A stretch of DNA of 64,000 bases, taken from Cordilura impudica. Its lineage: Eukaryota; Arthropoda; Insecta; Diptera; Scathophagidae. The DNA lies in assembly GCA_963682025.1 (NCBI GenBank), contig OY821518.1, positions 218,766,868 through 218,830,867 on the forward strand, read 5' to 3'. Position numbers and translations under genes: made by a program. This document shows positions 36,752 to 50,290 of this stretch, in pieces. The notes under the pieces are model-generated. The model did not search any database and was not told the origin of the DNA. It worked only from the letters and a program-made list of their open reading frames with translations. Position 1 is the first letter of the stretch; the number at the start of each line of letters is the position of its first letter.

Positions 36752-38886
36752 ATTTTGCAAAAAATATCTAACTTTGAGTCAGAAAAATTGTTCTGACTAT
36801 ATAGTAGTATAGGGGAGCGCTCGAGCTATAGAAGATTGCAAGATTTTTTCTGACTGCTTTTGACTGGCAGGAGTTATGCTCTATTGAGTAGGAGATTTTC
36901 GGAAAATTTTGACCTTTTTTAAAAATTTTTTTTTTTAAATTTGGAAATGACTCAGTGATTTTACATTTTGAACATTAATAGCACGGAAGCCGTAAAATTA
37001 CATAAAATTTGCTTTACTTCAAAATTTTTAAAATCAAAAAAGTTACAGTCATTCAAAAATAAAAATTTACAAAGAAATTTTTAATTTTAGCAAAATACTG
37101 AGAAAGCCTCTTTTCGGAGACCCTGCTCGCTGTGATATGGTTGAGATAGAGTCGCAATTTTTTGGCTTCTGAGGTTCACTAGTATTTACTTTCAAATGAA
37201 TAACATAAATTTTAAATCGGTAACAAAAAAAAAAATGATTTTTGGCCGCCTTCTCAAAATATGGTCCACTGTACGGCGGTAAACTTAATTTTCAAATAAC
37301 TAGAGTATAAGCGATTTTAATATAGGGCTAGTGCTTCAATTTGCTTCAGTCCGGAATTTGACCATCAACCTGTGCTACAATTTGTTTTCTTTGAAAATTT
37401 TATTTCCAATTACTTTAAGTTGAAATAAAATTATGTTCTTTAAAGGATTACTGAAATTATTTATAATATGCGATGTTTCTAGGAAAAATTGTCTTTCATC
37501 ATAAACAAATCCTAATTAGATCTTCCGGTGTCTAATAGATGGACATGGTGAACAAATTTAACGTAGATCAAGAAACCCTATCTTATGGAAACAATGAGAT
37601 GTTCCACACTGCCGAGATAACATAAAAACTATATGGAGATAGAAATGAAAAACAGCAGTCGTTTATATTAGAAAATACAAGTTGGAAAAGCTCTGTCAAA
37701 TTCCAATAGTACTGACGTCATTTAAACAAAGCAAAGCAAATTTGAATATAACTGAATATTGACTTACGTGGCAAACACCTTTATGCTTGGACTTGGAATC
37801 TGAGTGAATTTTGAATTTTATCTAGAATCGCTTCAAATATTAATAAATTTTTTGAAGGAAAATTTGCAGATCCCAGCCCTCGAAATTCGAGTGCAAATTC
37901 TAGGAAGTTTTATTTTTTTTTCATTTAAAAAATTATTTTGTAAGACCCTAAAGGTACGGTGATCAATTTTGGCCAATTCAACACTTTTTTAATATCCATT
38001 GCGTTATTGGGTTATGTCCAAAATCATTTTTCAATTCAACAAAATTATATTGTGAATGAAGAAAACAAACTCATTTTTTATTATGAAATGTTTAATTTTT
38101 ATCGACATTTTTATATTTTGATTTTGTTAGATTTTTTTAGAATTTTCTAGTTTATTTCATTTTCTCCAATCCTACGTTTCGTCGGTATTTTTCCGACCTC
38201 CTGAGGGATTAATTTTATTGAATCTGGCAACCATATAAATATATAAAGGAAAATAACGATAGTAATAACAAACAACCATAAATTTAACAATAAAATAATT
38301 ACACTTACATATAGCCTTTTCGTCAATTTTACATTACTTTAAAATGTATTACACCGTTTTTGTACAACATTTAACATACGATACAAACACAGAATTAATT
38401 AATAAAAATATATCAATGTAAAATAATTAAAAATAAAATATCACAGTAATTATCCTATCGCTAATATCACAGTCGAAGTTAAACTAAATTATTGCTATTA
38501 TGTAGTTAGAATTAGCGCCGTCTCTATCTTCCTTTTTTTTTTTTGTTGCAAATATATTAACAAATTTAATAAACACACGTACAGCATTGTGTATGTATTA
38601 GTAGCAATTTTTATGTATTTTACTGCAAAAAAAAATAAAAAATGTACAAATCTGTAAGTCTGCTGGGTAACTAAATAGAAATACTTTTCAAATAAGATAA
38701 GTCTGGTCAAAATTGGGAGAAAAATGTTGAACAAAAGATAAATCGCAAGACTTCGTTTTACCTATAAATATTATAGATGTAAATGGTCCCTACTTGAATG
38801 TCCGGATGTGTAGGTACAGGCTTTTTCCTACAAGAATTGAGCCCATCTTCCAGGTCTTAAATTGATAGAAAATCAATTTACTTAAA
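36752..38886. other. 2.1 kb AT-rich DNA without a recognised gene
   Basis: There is no coding signal. It includes the second copy (37869-37916, minus) of the 49-bp repeat found at 26825-26873. Confidence 0.5.
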
Positions 38887-41698
38887 ACAAGTAAGAATGT
38901 TAAATTCGGCTGTGCCGAATCTTTGATACCCTCCACATCGGTTTGAGTATTGATAATAAATGTAAACAAAATATTGGAAAAATATGCATGCGTTTCCGGT
39001 TATATGACATAACTTCTCGTTTAATTTAGTTTTTGCTAATTTAGTAGCTCGCCCTAACCTCCATTGCAGAGGTAATGGTTGTGTAGGGTGGCTATATGCA
39101 TTAAATCATGCAAATTGGAGATGACTGTATAGTTTCTTTTAACTGGCCAAAAATTTCTTCATTGTGGCCATATAGGTTGGATGGAGTAACAAAATAATAA
39201 CCCAAAAAAAAAGGTCTCTCAACTTTTTTATTAAAATATTGCCATATTTTGAAAACACAGAGAATATATTTATAATAATAAATAATCAAATTAGGGATGC
39301 CAAACGCAAAAAACCTAAAGTCCCAACCATTTTAAATAAAATAATTTGTTATCTTTATTTTCTGAAAAACTTCAAATTTTCATCAAAAAAAAATATGAAA
39401 ATTTATATATAAATAACATTCTCATCAAATTGCGTTTATTTATGTAAAAATTTTTATGTTAGCAATTCTTAAATATCATTTGAGGTTTTCTAAAATTCAT
39501 TGAATTTAAATAAATGTTTTCTGTAGTCCGATTCTGTAAATTTCAACGATCCGACAATCGCAAAATATATCGACAGCTATTGTTATTTGCACTAAGGATT
39601 AAGTGATTCACTAAGTACACACATCTTAACGACAGTCGACAAATCTATTTTTCTATTTATTTAAATTGTAAACGAGTGGCATATCTGTCAAAATAAGCGA
39701 AAAACACTAAGAATAGAAAAAACAAATTACTTCGTGTTTGACAGGATGATTTTATGTTTATGTTTAATATCTTTATTTTTTTTACTAATATTTCTGTTTA
39801 TTTATTTGAAAATGAAATAATGAACTGAATATGATATTTAATTTTTTTATTTATATAAAAAAGTTTTTTAATAAAAGCAAAATATTTTCACTATTTTATG
39901 ATTTTTATTTATGTATGACGACATTTCAACCACAAAAGTGGTTGTCGTTTAGATAATAACAACAGCTGATTTTAACAATAGCGAATATCGTTTAAAAATT
40001 TTACTGATAATTTTGCTATTTTCTTTTTTAACGATTCGACTATCGTTAAAAGAAATTACTGAATCGCGGTTCTGAAAAGCTTTTAATTTCTCCTGAATGG
40101 CAATATTTTTTTTAAATGTAAACATTTTTTAAATGCAAACATATTTGGTGTTTTATTTTTGGAATTTCAATTTGTGTTTAACGAATAAAATTTATATATT
40201 AAAGATGCAATTGATGTCTTCTAAATTTAAAATTATTATTTCCGACGTTTTGATATGATTTTCTGAAATTCAATTAATATTTTCTAATTTATAATTGGAA
40301 ATTTTAATTCCAGTTTTTAGAATTGATATTTTCTTAAATTTGAATTGAAAATCTAAAAAGTGCAATTATGTATTTATGTGAATAATAATGCTTTAGTAAT
40401 TATAAACAATGAAATAAAAGACCAGCCCGTGTATACTCTTAATATTGTTCTGTATGATATCTAGTTGAAAATATTGACATTCATGTTAAAATAGAAATAA
40501 CTATTGCAAACGTTATTAGAACAAAATTTGTGGCGCCATCTACTGTGGCATAGTCACGCTGAGCAAAATGAAGTGACAGTCTGTTAATGCAAAAGAAATG
40601 CATTTTCCTCACAACAGAATATTGCAGAAATTTATGTAAATAAAATAATATACCGATTTATTTCTAACATGCAGTTATTATGGATATATGTACATATATA
40701 TAATACATGTATATTATTTGTATTATTTAATATGTGTGTGTAAGGATATGTAAATATTACACACAAAAAATACAACATCAAACGTTATTTTTGTGTTTTT
40801 CTCTTTAAATAAATTAATACATAAAATTTTGTTTTGATAAATTTACATTGTTTTTTTTTATTAACAACTAGGTATTTTAGCATTATTTGCTGAATTTTTA
40901 CTCCCTTTATATTAACTCGTAGTGTCTGCTTGTCGAACAAATTTTGGATCGATTTTAATCACTTTCCCGTGATCCAATCGATCTGACATTTTGCAGGCAG
41001 GCTCGTGGAAATTACAGAAATTATCTAACAAATTTTTTTAGTGATGCCAAAACAATGGAAGCTTTTAAATTTTTCTACCAGAGTTGATAAAAAAATTTAC
41101 AAAGGGTTTGTTTTTATTATATTATTACCACAAGGACCACAAAAACAGCAAGTCCAGCTATGACAACATGCAACATTTAGAATAACAACAAGAACAATAT
41201 AGAAGCATCATGTTTTTATTTTTTTTTTAATTTTTCAGAGATTTCCCTGGAGGTGTTCCACCGATTTTATTGATTTTTGAAATAGAAATCTTTCCACGAA
41301 TTTGGTGAATTATTCTCACTAAAAATGATCACCCTAGCTATCCTATTGAGGTCGTGATCGTGACAAGAACAACATAGAAAATTATATTTTTTCAAGACTT
41401 TTTTTAGTTCTTCATTCAAATCTCGGGCCCTAATCGACCGATTTAGACGACTTTAAACAGCAAACTTTTCAGCATGTTATTGGATCATTTTTTATGTCAG
41501 CGAGCACCCTATCTGCCCGATTGATGCCGCCATCGTGATTTCCACAGGCGGACAGACGGACGTCGCTATATCAACTCTGGTTGTTATAAGGATCACAAAT
41601 ATATATATTTTATGGGGTCCAAAGTTTTTTTTCTAATTATTACAAACGGAATGACAAACTTATATATACCCTCTGCACACTGGAGTGGAGGGTATAAA
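38887..41698 (-). mobile_element. Helentron-like element family 2, copy B
   Basis: Uninterrupted homologue of 11809-15465. The ends: ACAAGTAAG at 38887, palindrome ATTCGGC-TGT-GCCGAAT at 38904-38920, ATACCCTCCAC at 38926-38936, and its inverted partner GTGGAGGGTAT at 41685-41695. It has a GGACGGAC-like tract near 41536 (CAGACGGACG), a weak counterpart of the GTCC tract of HINE. No open frame of note. It provides the empty site for the HINE nested in copy A: near 41218-41230 it has only an unbroken T-run before TTTTTCAGAGATTTCCC. Confidence 0.7.
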
Positions 41699-41739
41699 AA
41701 TTATGAATAACAGATACGCGGTACTATTTTTCAAGAAGT

Positions 41740-42310
41740 TTGTTATCCTAAAAAAGCACCCTTTGAAATACGTATGTTTTCTTGAAAAAATCACTTCTCG
41801 TAAATAAGTAAGGAAATTTTCTTTAAAAATTACGTTTTCTTAAAAAATTACTTTTTCCCTAAAAAAAATACCATTCCTAATTACGTATAGTGCCTTTTCA
41901 AAAAATTATTATCTTCGCAAGGAATTTTCTTAAAAAAGCACCATTTGCAAAAAAAAGGACATTTACAAAAAAAAAATTTAATTTCTTTAAAATTGGCTTT
42001 TCACAAAAAAGGAAGTTTTCGTTAAAAATTACCGTTTCTTTAGAAAGCATCGTTTTGAAAAAGGGACATTTTCTTAAAGAAGTACCATGTCAAAAAGAGT
42101 GCTTTTTTTCCAAAAAAGAAAATCTTTTTAGAAAAGTACCAATTTTTAAACGATATTTTCTTGAAAGAGTGAGAATTCTTAAAAATCGCCTTTCCCGAAA
42201 AGATCGCCTTTAATTAGAAAGCACCCTTTCTTAATAGACTACATTTACGTTAAAAAAAATTGTTTTCTTAAAAATATAACATATCTAAAATGTTCTTGTT
42301 ATAAAACGTA
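41740..42310 (+). repeat. degenerate ~18-bp minisatellite
   Basis: About 25 irregular units that alternate a T-rich half and an A-rich half, consensus close to TTTTCTTAAAAAAGYACC. Good examples lie at ~41927, 42068 and 42225. Because 18 is a multiple of three, the array holds a 108-codon open frame (41890-42213) made of Phe/Lys-rich repeats; this looks like a by-product. The two halves are nearly complementary, so single strands could form many small hairpins. Confidence 0.7.
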
Positions 42311-42513
42311 AATTTTCTTTCTTTAGGGTGATGCAAGATACGACTAATATTATATGGCCCTTGGTTAGGAGTTCAGTTAATCACGACCCATTAGACGTTT
42401 CATCTTCGCTCATTGAATTATTATTATTTCTATTTTCACAAATAAAACTTTTTATTAATAAAAAATAAAAATAAATAAAGTAAAAAATCGATCATAAATC
42501 AAATTGAGTTTAT

Positions 42514-43072
42514 AACAAGGAAGAAAATTATAGTCAGAGGTTGACTGTGATAAAAATCAGTGCAATATTTTTGATTTTTGATAGATTTAAGTGAAGATCG
42601 GGAAGCAGCTCTATATGGGGCCTATGACTAAGAGTTGTCCTATAGGGACCATTTTTGGACTGCTCATTAATGGATGTAATAAACGCATACAAACCCAATT
42701 TGAGTAAGATCTATATGACAATTTGGATCTTATAGCAATTTATGTCGATTTCATAGGGGCCATTTGTGTGGGGGCTAGGTCTGAACATGAACCCATTCTC
42801 ACCAATTTCAACAGCGTATATCCTATGGCCGATAAAAGCTTATATACCAAGTTTCATCAAAATATATTCATATCTGCTACCTGCAGTGTGATTACAAAGT
42901 TTACATGGACACACAGACAGTCGGACGGACGGACATCGTTAAATCGAATCAGTTGGTGATTCTGTTTCGATCGGTATAATAAAAGATTGGTCTAGGTCAA
43001 ATATTTTTGGAAGATACAAACAGCAGCACAAAGTCATTATACCCAAATCACATAGTGGTATAGGATATAATA
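42514..43072 (-). mobile_element. HINE / DINE-1-like element, internally deleted
   Basis: Reverse orientation: ACAAGGAAGAAAATTATAGTC at the left is the 3' end, with half of the palindrome destroyed. The body resumes at AAAATCAGTGCAATATTTTTG, so ~200 bp of the 3' part is missing. The GTCC tract is reduced (near 42920). The right end TGGTATAGGATAT is the 5' start with one change. Confidence 0.75.
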
Positions 43073-44350
43073 ACTCCCTTAGCTTAATTTGAGCGTGCCT
43101 TTTAGTATTTGTAATTAGTTTGTGTAGAATATATGAACCATATTAAATAAGTTTACTTGAAGTTGTTGTACACATGTTTCAACTTGAGTTTAAATTTTTT
43201 CTCTATTCCACAATTATTTACATACTTAATTCTATTTATATGAGTTGCTCAGTACATACAGGAAATTTTTTTAATTTATCATACATTGTGAAAACATTTT
43301 ATTTAAATATGAGAGACTTAAATGAAATGAAATATAGCGGCGATGAGTTATATATGAAATTAAACTTTAAAAATTTAATTTTCAATTGTTGATGTTTCAG
43401 TAAACTTTCAATAAAATGTTTATCTTATTTTGCTACATATATGTTAACTATCATTCATTATAACTAACCATACTTTCCTACTCACTATTAGCAATATGTT
43501 TCGAGCAATTTCATCTTTAACACTTTTAATTGTTTCTATAAGAGCTACTTAAGGTGCTACCGCTGTAAGTATAAAACTCTATATAAATACTTGTTTGTGT
43601 TTTCTTTTGTGTTACAGATGATTGCGCGCATGATTAAATTTGCGTTTATGCTCCACTTAATAGCTAAATCTGAAAGAAAAGCTATTTTGTCGGTGTGAAA
43701 GAAAGGTGTAAAGGAAAATATATGTGTTGAGTTTTGAATGGAAATTTTTTTGATAACATCACAATAATACAATAAAAGAATAACAATATCATTCTTTTTT
43801 GTACATCGATTTAATGTTCTGATGTTTACGTCTTGTAAGAGAACAAATCCAAATATTTGAAAAATTAAAACAAAATCACAGGTGGGAACAATAGACCACG
43901 TTTTAAGACTGATAAAATTGTATCTTGTCAAATTTCTTTGAATTTTATAATAACTGCGGTGTGAGTTTCTAACAGGTAAAAAATAATTTTAAATAAATTT
44001 TAATTTAGAGTTAAAAATACTTTTAATAATTGAACACCGTTATAAGAAGGAGTAGTAAATACAACAGAGTTTAAAAAATCGTAATAAAAATTAATTGAAA
44101 TATTGTTTTTAATTAATAATTTTCTTTTCTAAAAGCACGAAAAGCTTTTATTTAAGATAAGGACCGTTTTCGTAATGTAAAAGAACTATTTATTGGAACG
44201 AGCTAAATTGAAAACTAAAAATTGACAATTCCAGGTTTTATTCAGTAATATATGAAATTATTTTGTAGTTATAAAAAGTTCTTCCAATAATCACAATAAA
44301 AATGTATATATATATAAATTCTATTCTCTACAATCGAAAATCTACCTTTA
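43073..44350. other. unassigned AT-rich DNA
   Basis: A 124-codon frame at 43931-43557 (minus) shows no recognisable domain and has low-complexity codon content. No repeats recognised. Confidence 0.4.
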
Positions 44351-44509
44351 TCTGTACTAATATTATAAAGAGGTAATGTGTGTTTGTTTGTTTGTTTGTT
44401 TGTTTGTTTGTAGGAGGTCATCTCCGTAACTACCCATCTGATATTCCTGAAATTTTCACAGAGTCTTACTGCGGATATGGGAAGTGCTATAGGCTATAAT
44501 TTTTTAAAT

Positions 44510-46030
44510 ATTTTTAGTGGGCGTTGCACCTCCCACACAAAGTAAATTTTTATTATCATATACATATATTAAGTATTATGATAGGGAGAGCTTTGCAAAT
44601 TTGTGTGAGGTCACATAATGTTAATATTAGTAGCTACGCCAAAAATGGGCGGGATCGGACAAGTGGGCGTGATACCTCCCATACAAGTAGTAATTCAATA
44701 TTATATATCTCGAGTACTGTGATAGAGAGAGCTTTTCAAATTTGTCTGGTGTCACCTATTATTAATGTGAGTAGTCGGACAAAAAATGGACAGCATTGGA
44801 CCAATAGGCGTGGCACCTGCCATACAAATTAAATATAAAATGCCATATATCTAGAGTATTGTTATAGTGAGAGTCTTGGGACTTTGTGTGAGTCCATAAG
44901 TTATTCATGTGATTAGTTAGACAAAAAATGGGCGTGATCAGAGCAGTGGGCGTGGCACCGCCCATAAAAAGTAGATGTCTAATCTATACTAATATAATAA
45001 AGAGGTAATGTGTGTTTGTTTTTTTGTTTGTTTGTTTGTTTGTTTGTAGGGGGTAATCTCCTTAACTAGCCACCTGATCTTCCTGAAATTTTCACAGAGT
45101 CTTACTGCGGATATGGGAAGTGCTATAGGCTATAACTTTTTTAATATTTTTAGTGGGCGTGGCACCTCCCACACAAAGTAAATTTTTAATATCATATACA
45201 TATATTGAGTATTATGATAGGGAGAGCTTTGCAAATTTGTGTGAGGTCACCTATTGTTAATATTAGTAGCCACGCCGGAAATGGGCCGGATCGGAGAAAT
45301 GGGCGTGGTACCTCCCGTACAAGTAATAATTCAATGTTATATATCTCGAGTACTATGATAGAGAGATTTTTTCAAATTTGTCTGATGTCACCTATTATTA
45401 ATGTGAGCAGTCGGACAAAAAATGGGCAGTATCGGACCAATAGGCGTGGTACCTGCCATACAAATAAAATATATAATGCCATATATCTGGAGTACTGTTA
45501 TAATGAGAGTCTTGGGGCTTTGTGTAAGCCCATAAGTTATTCATATGATTAGTTAGACAACAAATGGGCGTGATCGGAGCAGTGGGCGTGGCATCGCCCG
45601 TACAAAGTAAATATGTGATATCATATAACTGGTGTACTAAAAGAGGGAAGCTTTGGCACTTTGCAAGACACCATCAGATCTTAATATGAGTAGTCAGATA
45701 AAAAATTGGCGGGTTCACAACAATGGGCGTGGATCTCCCCATGCAAAGTAACTATTTAATGTCATATATTTGGAGTACTGTAAAAGAGAGAGCTTTGTGG
45801 CTTTGCGTGAGCCAATAGGTTCTTTGTGTGACTAGTCGAACAAAAAAATGGACGTGATCGAAGCAGTGGGCGTAGCACCGCCCATGTAAAGTAGATATCT
45901 AATATCATATAATTGGGAAAGGCTCGACACTTTGCACGAGTCCATCAGATATTAATGTGAGTAGTCCAATAAAAATTGGGCGGGATGGGATAAGTGGGCG
46001 TGGCACCTCCTATATAAAAAATATGATGTA
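44510..46030 (+). repeat. ~150-bp tandem repeats with GTGGGCGTGGCACC core
   Basis: About ten units, each with GTGGGCGTGGCACCTCCCAT, an AT-rich part with ATATCT(C/G)GAGTACTGT, GAGAGCTTTGCAAATTTGT, and TAATGTGAGTAGTCGGACAAAAAATGGGCG. Units are quite diverged from each other. The same array makes up the body of the Helitron copy at 49176. Confidence 0.7.
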
Positions 46031-46086
46031 CTACGAAAGCAACAGTCTTTTGACAAGTATATTAGTTATCAATGTGATTTGTCGTG

Positions 46087-46213
46087 GAAAATATATCGTC
46101 AAAATCAAAAATCGCCAAACCCAAAAATCGCGAAAAATAAAAATCGCCCAAAAACAAAAATCTTCAAAATCAAAAATGGGCATAATCAAAAATCGCTAAA
46201 AAATAAAAATTGC
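46087..46213 (+). repeat. 16-bp tandem repeat in Helitron
   Basis: Roughly eight units of about 16 bp with the pattern ATCGCCAAAAACAAAA. The same array appears at 50164-50290 in the second Helitron copy, so it belongs to the family. Confidence 0.7.
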
Positions 46214-46999
46214 CAAGTGATATTTTAAGTTCAAAGCCAATAGTTGAGTGGTGCCAGATCTAATTTGGAAAATCCATGTTCTTCTCATGGGCAGCTACAT
46301 GTACCTCCAGGGCAGGAACGCCGAAAAATCTGATAATTGTTGTACCGAATTAAAAAAAACAAAAAACATTTTATATCAGCAAGTATCAAAATAAATGAAT
46401 CTATATTAATGATCTATAATTAGCATAATAAAGAGGTAATGTGTTTGTTTGTTTGTAGGAGGTAATCTCCGTAACGACTTATCTGATCTTCCTGAAATTT
46501 TAACTGATTCTTACTGCGAATATCGGAAGTGCTAGAGGCTGTATTTTTTTTAATATTTTTAGTGGACGTGGCACCTCCCATACAAAGTAAATTTTTAATA
46601 TCATATATATTAAGTACTATGATAGGGAGAGCTTCGAAAATTTATCTCAGGTTATTTATTATTAACGTGAGTAGTCAGACAAAAAAATGGGCGGGATTGG
46701 ACAAATGCGCATGGCACCCTTTGCAAACTTAATATTAAATGTGATATATCTGAATAACTGTGTTAGTGAGAGCCTTGGGACTTTGCGTGAGCCTTTTCAT
46801 AACAATTCGGAAGGGCGGGGGAGGGGAAGGGTGTTGCGAAGCACACCGGGTTACATCTAGTATCTATATATATATATAAATCAAACGCTGTGTGTTAGTC
46901 TCGCTAAAACTCGAGAACCACCCAACCGATTTACAAATCAATGTATGCGTTGGAAGGGTCTACTTTCACTGATGGTTTAAAAGGAAATATCAACGCATG

Positions 47000-48240
47000 T
47001 GCGTTTTACGCTCACTTTTGTGAAAGTGTGTTTTTCCCGTATGAAATGTGCGAAACCATAATGGAATTTATTTTTATTTCTTTTACTGGCAGGTGCGGTA
47101 ATAAGCTTAGCGCTATGAATTATTACGCGTATCGATTAATGGTACATATCGCAGTAATGAAGCAGTATGGCGTATATTATCTTTTGCAATACATGAAACG
47201 GTCGGGTAGAGTATCCAACATTTAGGTGTTGATTTGGTCTGCGTATTTGCTTTAAAGAACAAAATGCAGGACAAAGAGAAATTGCTCTACCAAATACAAT
47301 TTTTAACGCATTTTTTAAATTGTGCAAAGAAGACTCATCTGCAAGAACATTGCTTTATGCACAGGTTCCATCGTATTATACTTGGAATGCATTAACAAAT
47401 GAATTTCAACATCGATAGCAAGTCATACCTCTTCGGGGTTAGCGAAATATGTTTGAAATTGATGCTTTAGGTCGAATTTACACAGTTCAACGAAATAATG
47501 ATCATTGTTTTCATATTCACTTGCTTCTGATTAATATTCATAGTCAAAATTCATTTAATTATTAAAGAACTCTTTATGGACAGTTATGCGCCCCTTATCG
47601 TGAAGCATGTGAAAAACTAGGATTGGTTGAGCATATCCACAACAAATTAGAATTTTTTTTTTTTTTTCATTATCATTATCATTATCATTTTGTCAACTTG
47701 CAATCTGGCTAATCCATCTGATTTATGAATGAAATACCGTGATTAAGTGATGGAAGATATTTTACATCGAATACGCACCTTTACTTTCAATGTTCAATTC
47801 AATTATACAGAGAAAATTTATAATGATGCATTGATATTGATTGAAGATATGTGTTTAGTATTGTCAAGTGAAGCTTCGGCTCAGTTGGGTACACCATCAC
47901 CAAATCGTTCAAGAAATAATATTTTTAATCAAAATTATCTTCGAGAATAGAATTACTATCAAAATGTATTGAAAAATTTTGTTCGTGAAAATATTCCTTA
48001 AATTAAATCAACATCATTTAGTTAGCTTATGAAATAATCATGCAAGAAATTGATAATGTACTTTTTTGATGTACCTTCTACTTGGATAACTTTGAATATG
48101 ACGATAAATGCAATTTACCATGGCTAGAGTTTTAAAGTTTATATTTTGCTGTGGGACAAATGCACAATGGCACACAAGAAATCAGTTGAAGCTGTGGATC
48201 AATATGTTAAAAAATGTTAATCGTAATTCCAATGAAACAA
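47000..48240 (+). pseudogene. RepHel relic A
   Basis: Short frames with stops and gaps: GNKLSAMNYYAYRLMVH (~47105-47155, N-terminal Helitron-like domain); ARTLLYAQVPSYYTWNAL (~47340-47395); LYGQLCAPYREACEKLGL (~47573-47625); MMEDILHRIRT and LILIEDMCLVLSS (47747-47880); then LLWDKCTMAHKKSVEAVDQ (~48148-48205), the Walker B region with Lys replacing the usual Glu of the DE pair. Large deletions remove most of Rep, including the HUH motif. An (ATTATC)n tract lies at ~47670. Confidence 0.75.
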
Positions 48241-50163
48241 AAGTCAGAAAAACAAAAATGAGTATACAAACAATTTTAAAAGTGAAACAAGCAGATTTAG
48301 TACGTATTAACTGTAGCTCAGTTAAGTCGATCAAGTCCATATGCAAATACGGAAACAAAGGCAGCGATATGGCTGTTTTCGGTTTGACAAATGCAAACGA
48401 CGAAGTATCTGAATACCAGATGAGTCGCTATGTTAGCAGCAACGAGGCGATTTGGCGCATCTTTTCATTTGCGATCCACGAGAGACACCCTACAGTTTTA
48501 CATTTGGCTGTGCACTTGGAAAACGGTCAACGAGTGTATTTTAATCCAGACAATGCAACGCCCATAATGGCACGGCCACCGCCGACAACATTAAATATCT
48601 TCTTCGCAGTTTGTAATTCTGATGCTTTTGCTCGCACATTGCTATATGTTGAAATGCCACGCTACTACAGATGGAACGCATCATCTAAGCCACTTCAGCG
48701 TCGGAAACAAGGAACATCAGTTGAAGGACATCCAAATGTATTTGCTTCAGATGCTCTTGGTTGCATCTATAACGTGCATCCAAAAACGACGGATGTTACT
48801 ACATTCAGTTGTTATTGGTAAATGTTCGTGGTCCAACGTCATTTCAGCAACTGAGAACCGTTTATGGGCATCTGTGTGCGACTTACCGTGAGGCGTGTCA
48901 ACTCTTGCAGTTGCTCGAGGACGATTCGCATTGGGACAATACGCTCAATGATTCCGTGATATCATCATCACCTCATCAAATGCGCACATTATTAGCGATT
49001 ATCATCTCCACATGCTCCCATTCGAATCCAAGCGATTTGTGGCTCAAATATTAGGACGTCATGCCCGAAGATGTTTTGCATCGTATGCGTCACCAAACTT
49101 CGAATTTCACATTGCTTATGTCAGCAGAAATGCAAAATGAGGCATTGATCATGATAGAAGATATATGTTTATTAATCTATACTAATATTATAAAGAGGTA
49201 ATGTGTGTTTGTTTGTTTGTTTGTAGGAGCTAATCTTCGTAACTACATATCTGATCTTCCTGAAATTTTCACAGAGTCTTACTGCGGATATGAGAAATGC
49301 TATAGGCTATAATTTTTTAAATATTTTTAGTGGGCGTGGCACCTCCCAAACAAAGTCAATTTTTAATATCATATACATATATTGAGTACTATGATAGCGA
49401 AAGCTTTGCAAATTTGTGTGATGTCACCTATTGTTAATATTAGTAGCTACGCCGGAAATGGGCGGGATCGGATAAGTGGGCGTGGTACCTCCCACACAAG
49501 TAATAATTCAATATTATATATCTCGAGTACTGTGATAGAAAGAGCTTTTCAAATTTGTCTGATGTCACGTATTATTAATGTGAGAAGTCGGACAAAAATA
49601 GGTAGTATCGGACCAATAAGCGTGCCACCTGCCATACAAATTAAATGTAAAATGCCATATATCTGGAATACTGTTATAGTGAGCAGTAGGCGTGGCACCG
49701 CTCGTACAAAGTAAATATATGATATCATGTAACTGGTGTACTAAAAAAGGGAAGCTTTGATACTTTGCACGACAACATCAGATCTTTGTATGTGTAGTCG
49801 GACAAAAAAGTGGCGGGTTCACACCAATGGGCGTGGCACTCCCCATGCAAAGTAAATATTTAATGTCATATATCTGGAGTACTGTAAAAGAGAGAGCTTT
49901 GTGGCTTTGCCTGAGCAATAAAAATGGACGTGATCAAAGCAGTGGGCGTACCACCGCCTAATATCATATAACTGGTGTACTATAAAAGGGAAAGACTCGA
50001 CATTTTGCAAGAGTCCATCATATACTAATGTGAGTAGTCCAATAAAAATTGGGAGGGATGGTAGTAGTGGGCGTGGCCCCTCCTATGTAAAAAATATGAA
50101 GCACTACGAAAGCGACAGTCTTTTGACAAGTTCATTAGTTATCAATGTGATTTGTCGTGGAAA

Positions 50164-50290
50164 ATATATCGCCAAAATCAAAAATCGCCAAACGCAAAAA
50201 TCGCTAAAAATAAAAATCGCCCAAAAAACAAAAATCTTCAAAATCAAAAATGGGCAAAATAAAAAATCACTAAAAAGAAAAATTGCCAAA
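50164..50290 (+). repeat. 16-bp tandem repeat in second Helitron copy
   Basis: Same array as 46087-46213, with small differences in unit length. Confidence 0.7.

Larger units (their letters stand above)
44351..46860 (+). mobile_element. non-autonomous Helitron, composite with repeated 5' end
   Basis: It starts TCTGTACTAATATTATAAAG after an A and ends in CACACCGGGTTACATCTAG before a T: the TC...CTAG termini and A^T target of Helitrons. A stem GGTGT-GC/GC-ACACC lies just before the 3' end (~46830-46847). The 5' end sequence recurs at 44984 and in weaker form near 46400. The first ~630 bp (44351-44983) is a direct duplicate of 44984-45616, so this is a 5' piece followed by a complete element, or an element inserted in another. 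No coding frame; it is filled with ~150-bp tandem repeats. Confidence 0.85.

Noticed and set aside
41890..42213. 107-residue Phe/Lys-rich frame
   Set aside because: It is produced by the 18-bp minisatellite and has no non-repetitive part.
43557..43931. 124-residue minus-strand frame
   Set aside because: No recognisable domain, no neighbouring signals, and composition like random AT-rich DNA. Too weak to call a gene.
46087..46213. Regular short repeats that might suggest a CRISPR array
   Set aside because: Units are ~16 bp without unique spacers, lie inside a Helitron, and the genome is eukaryotic.
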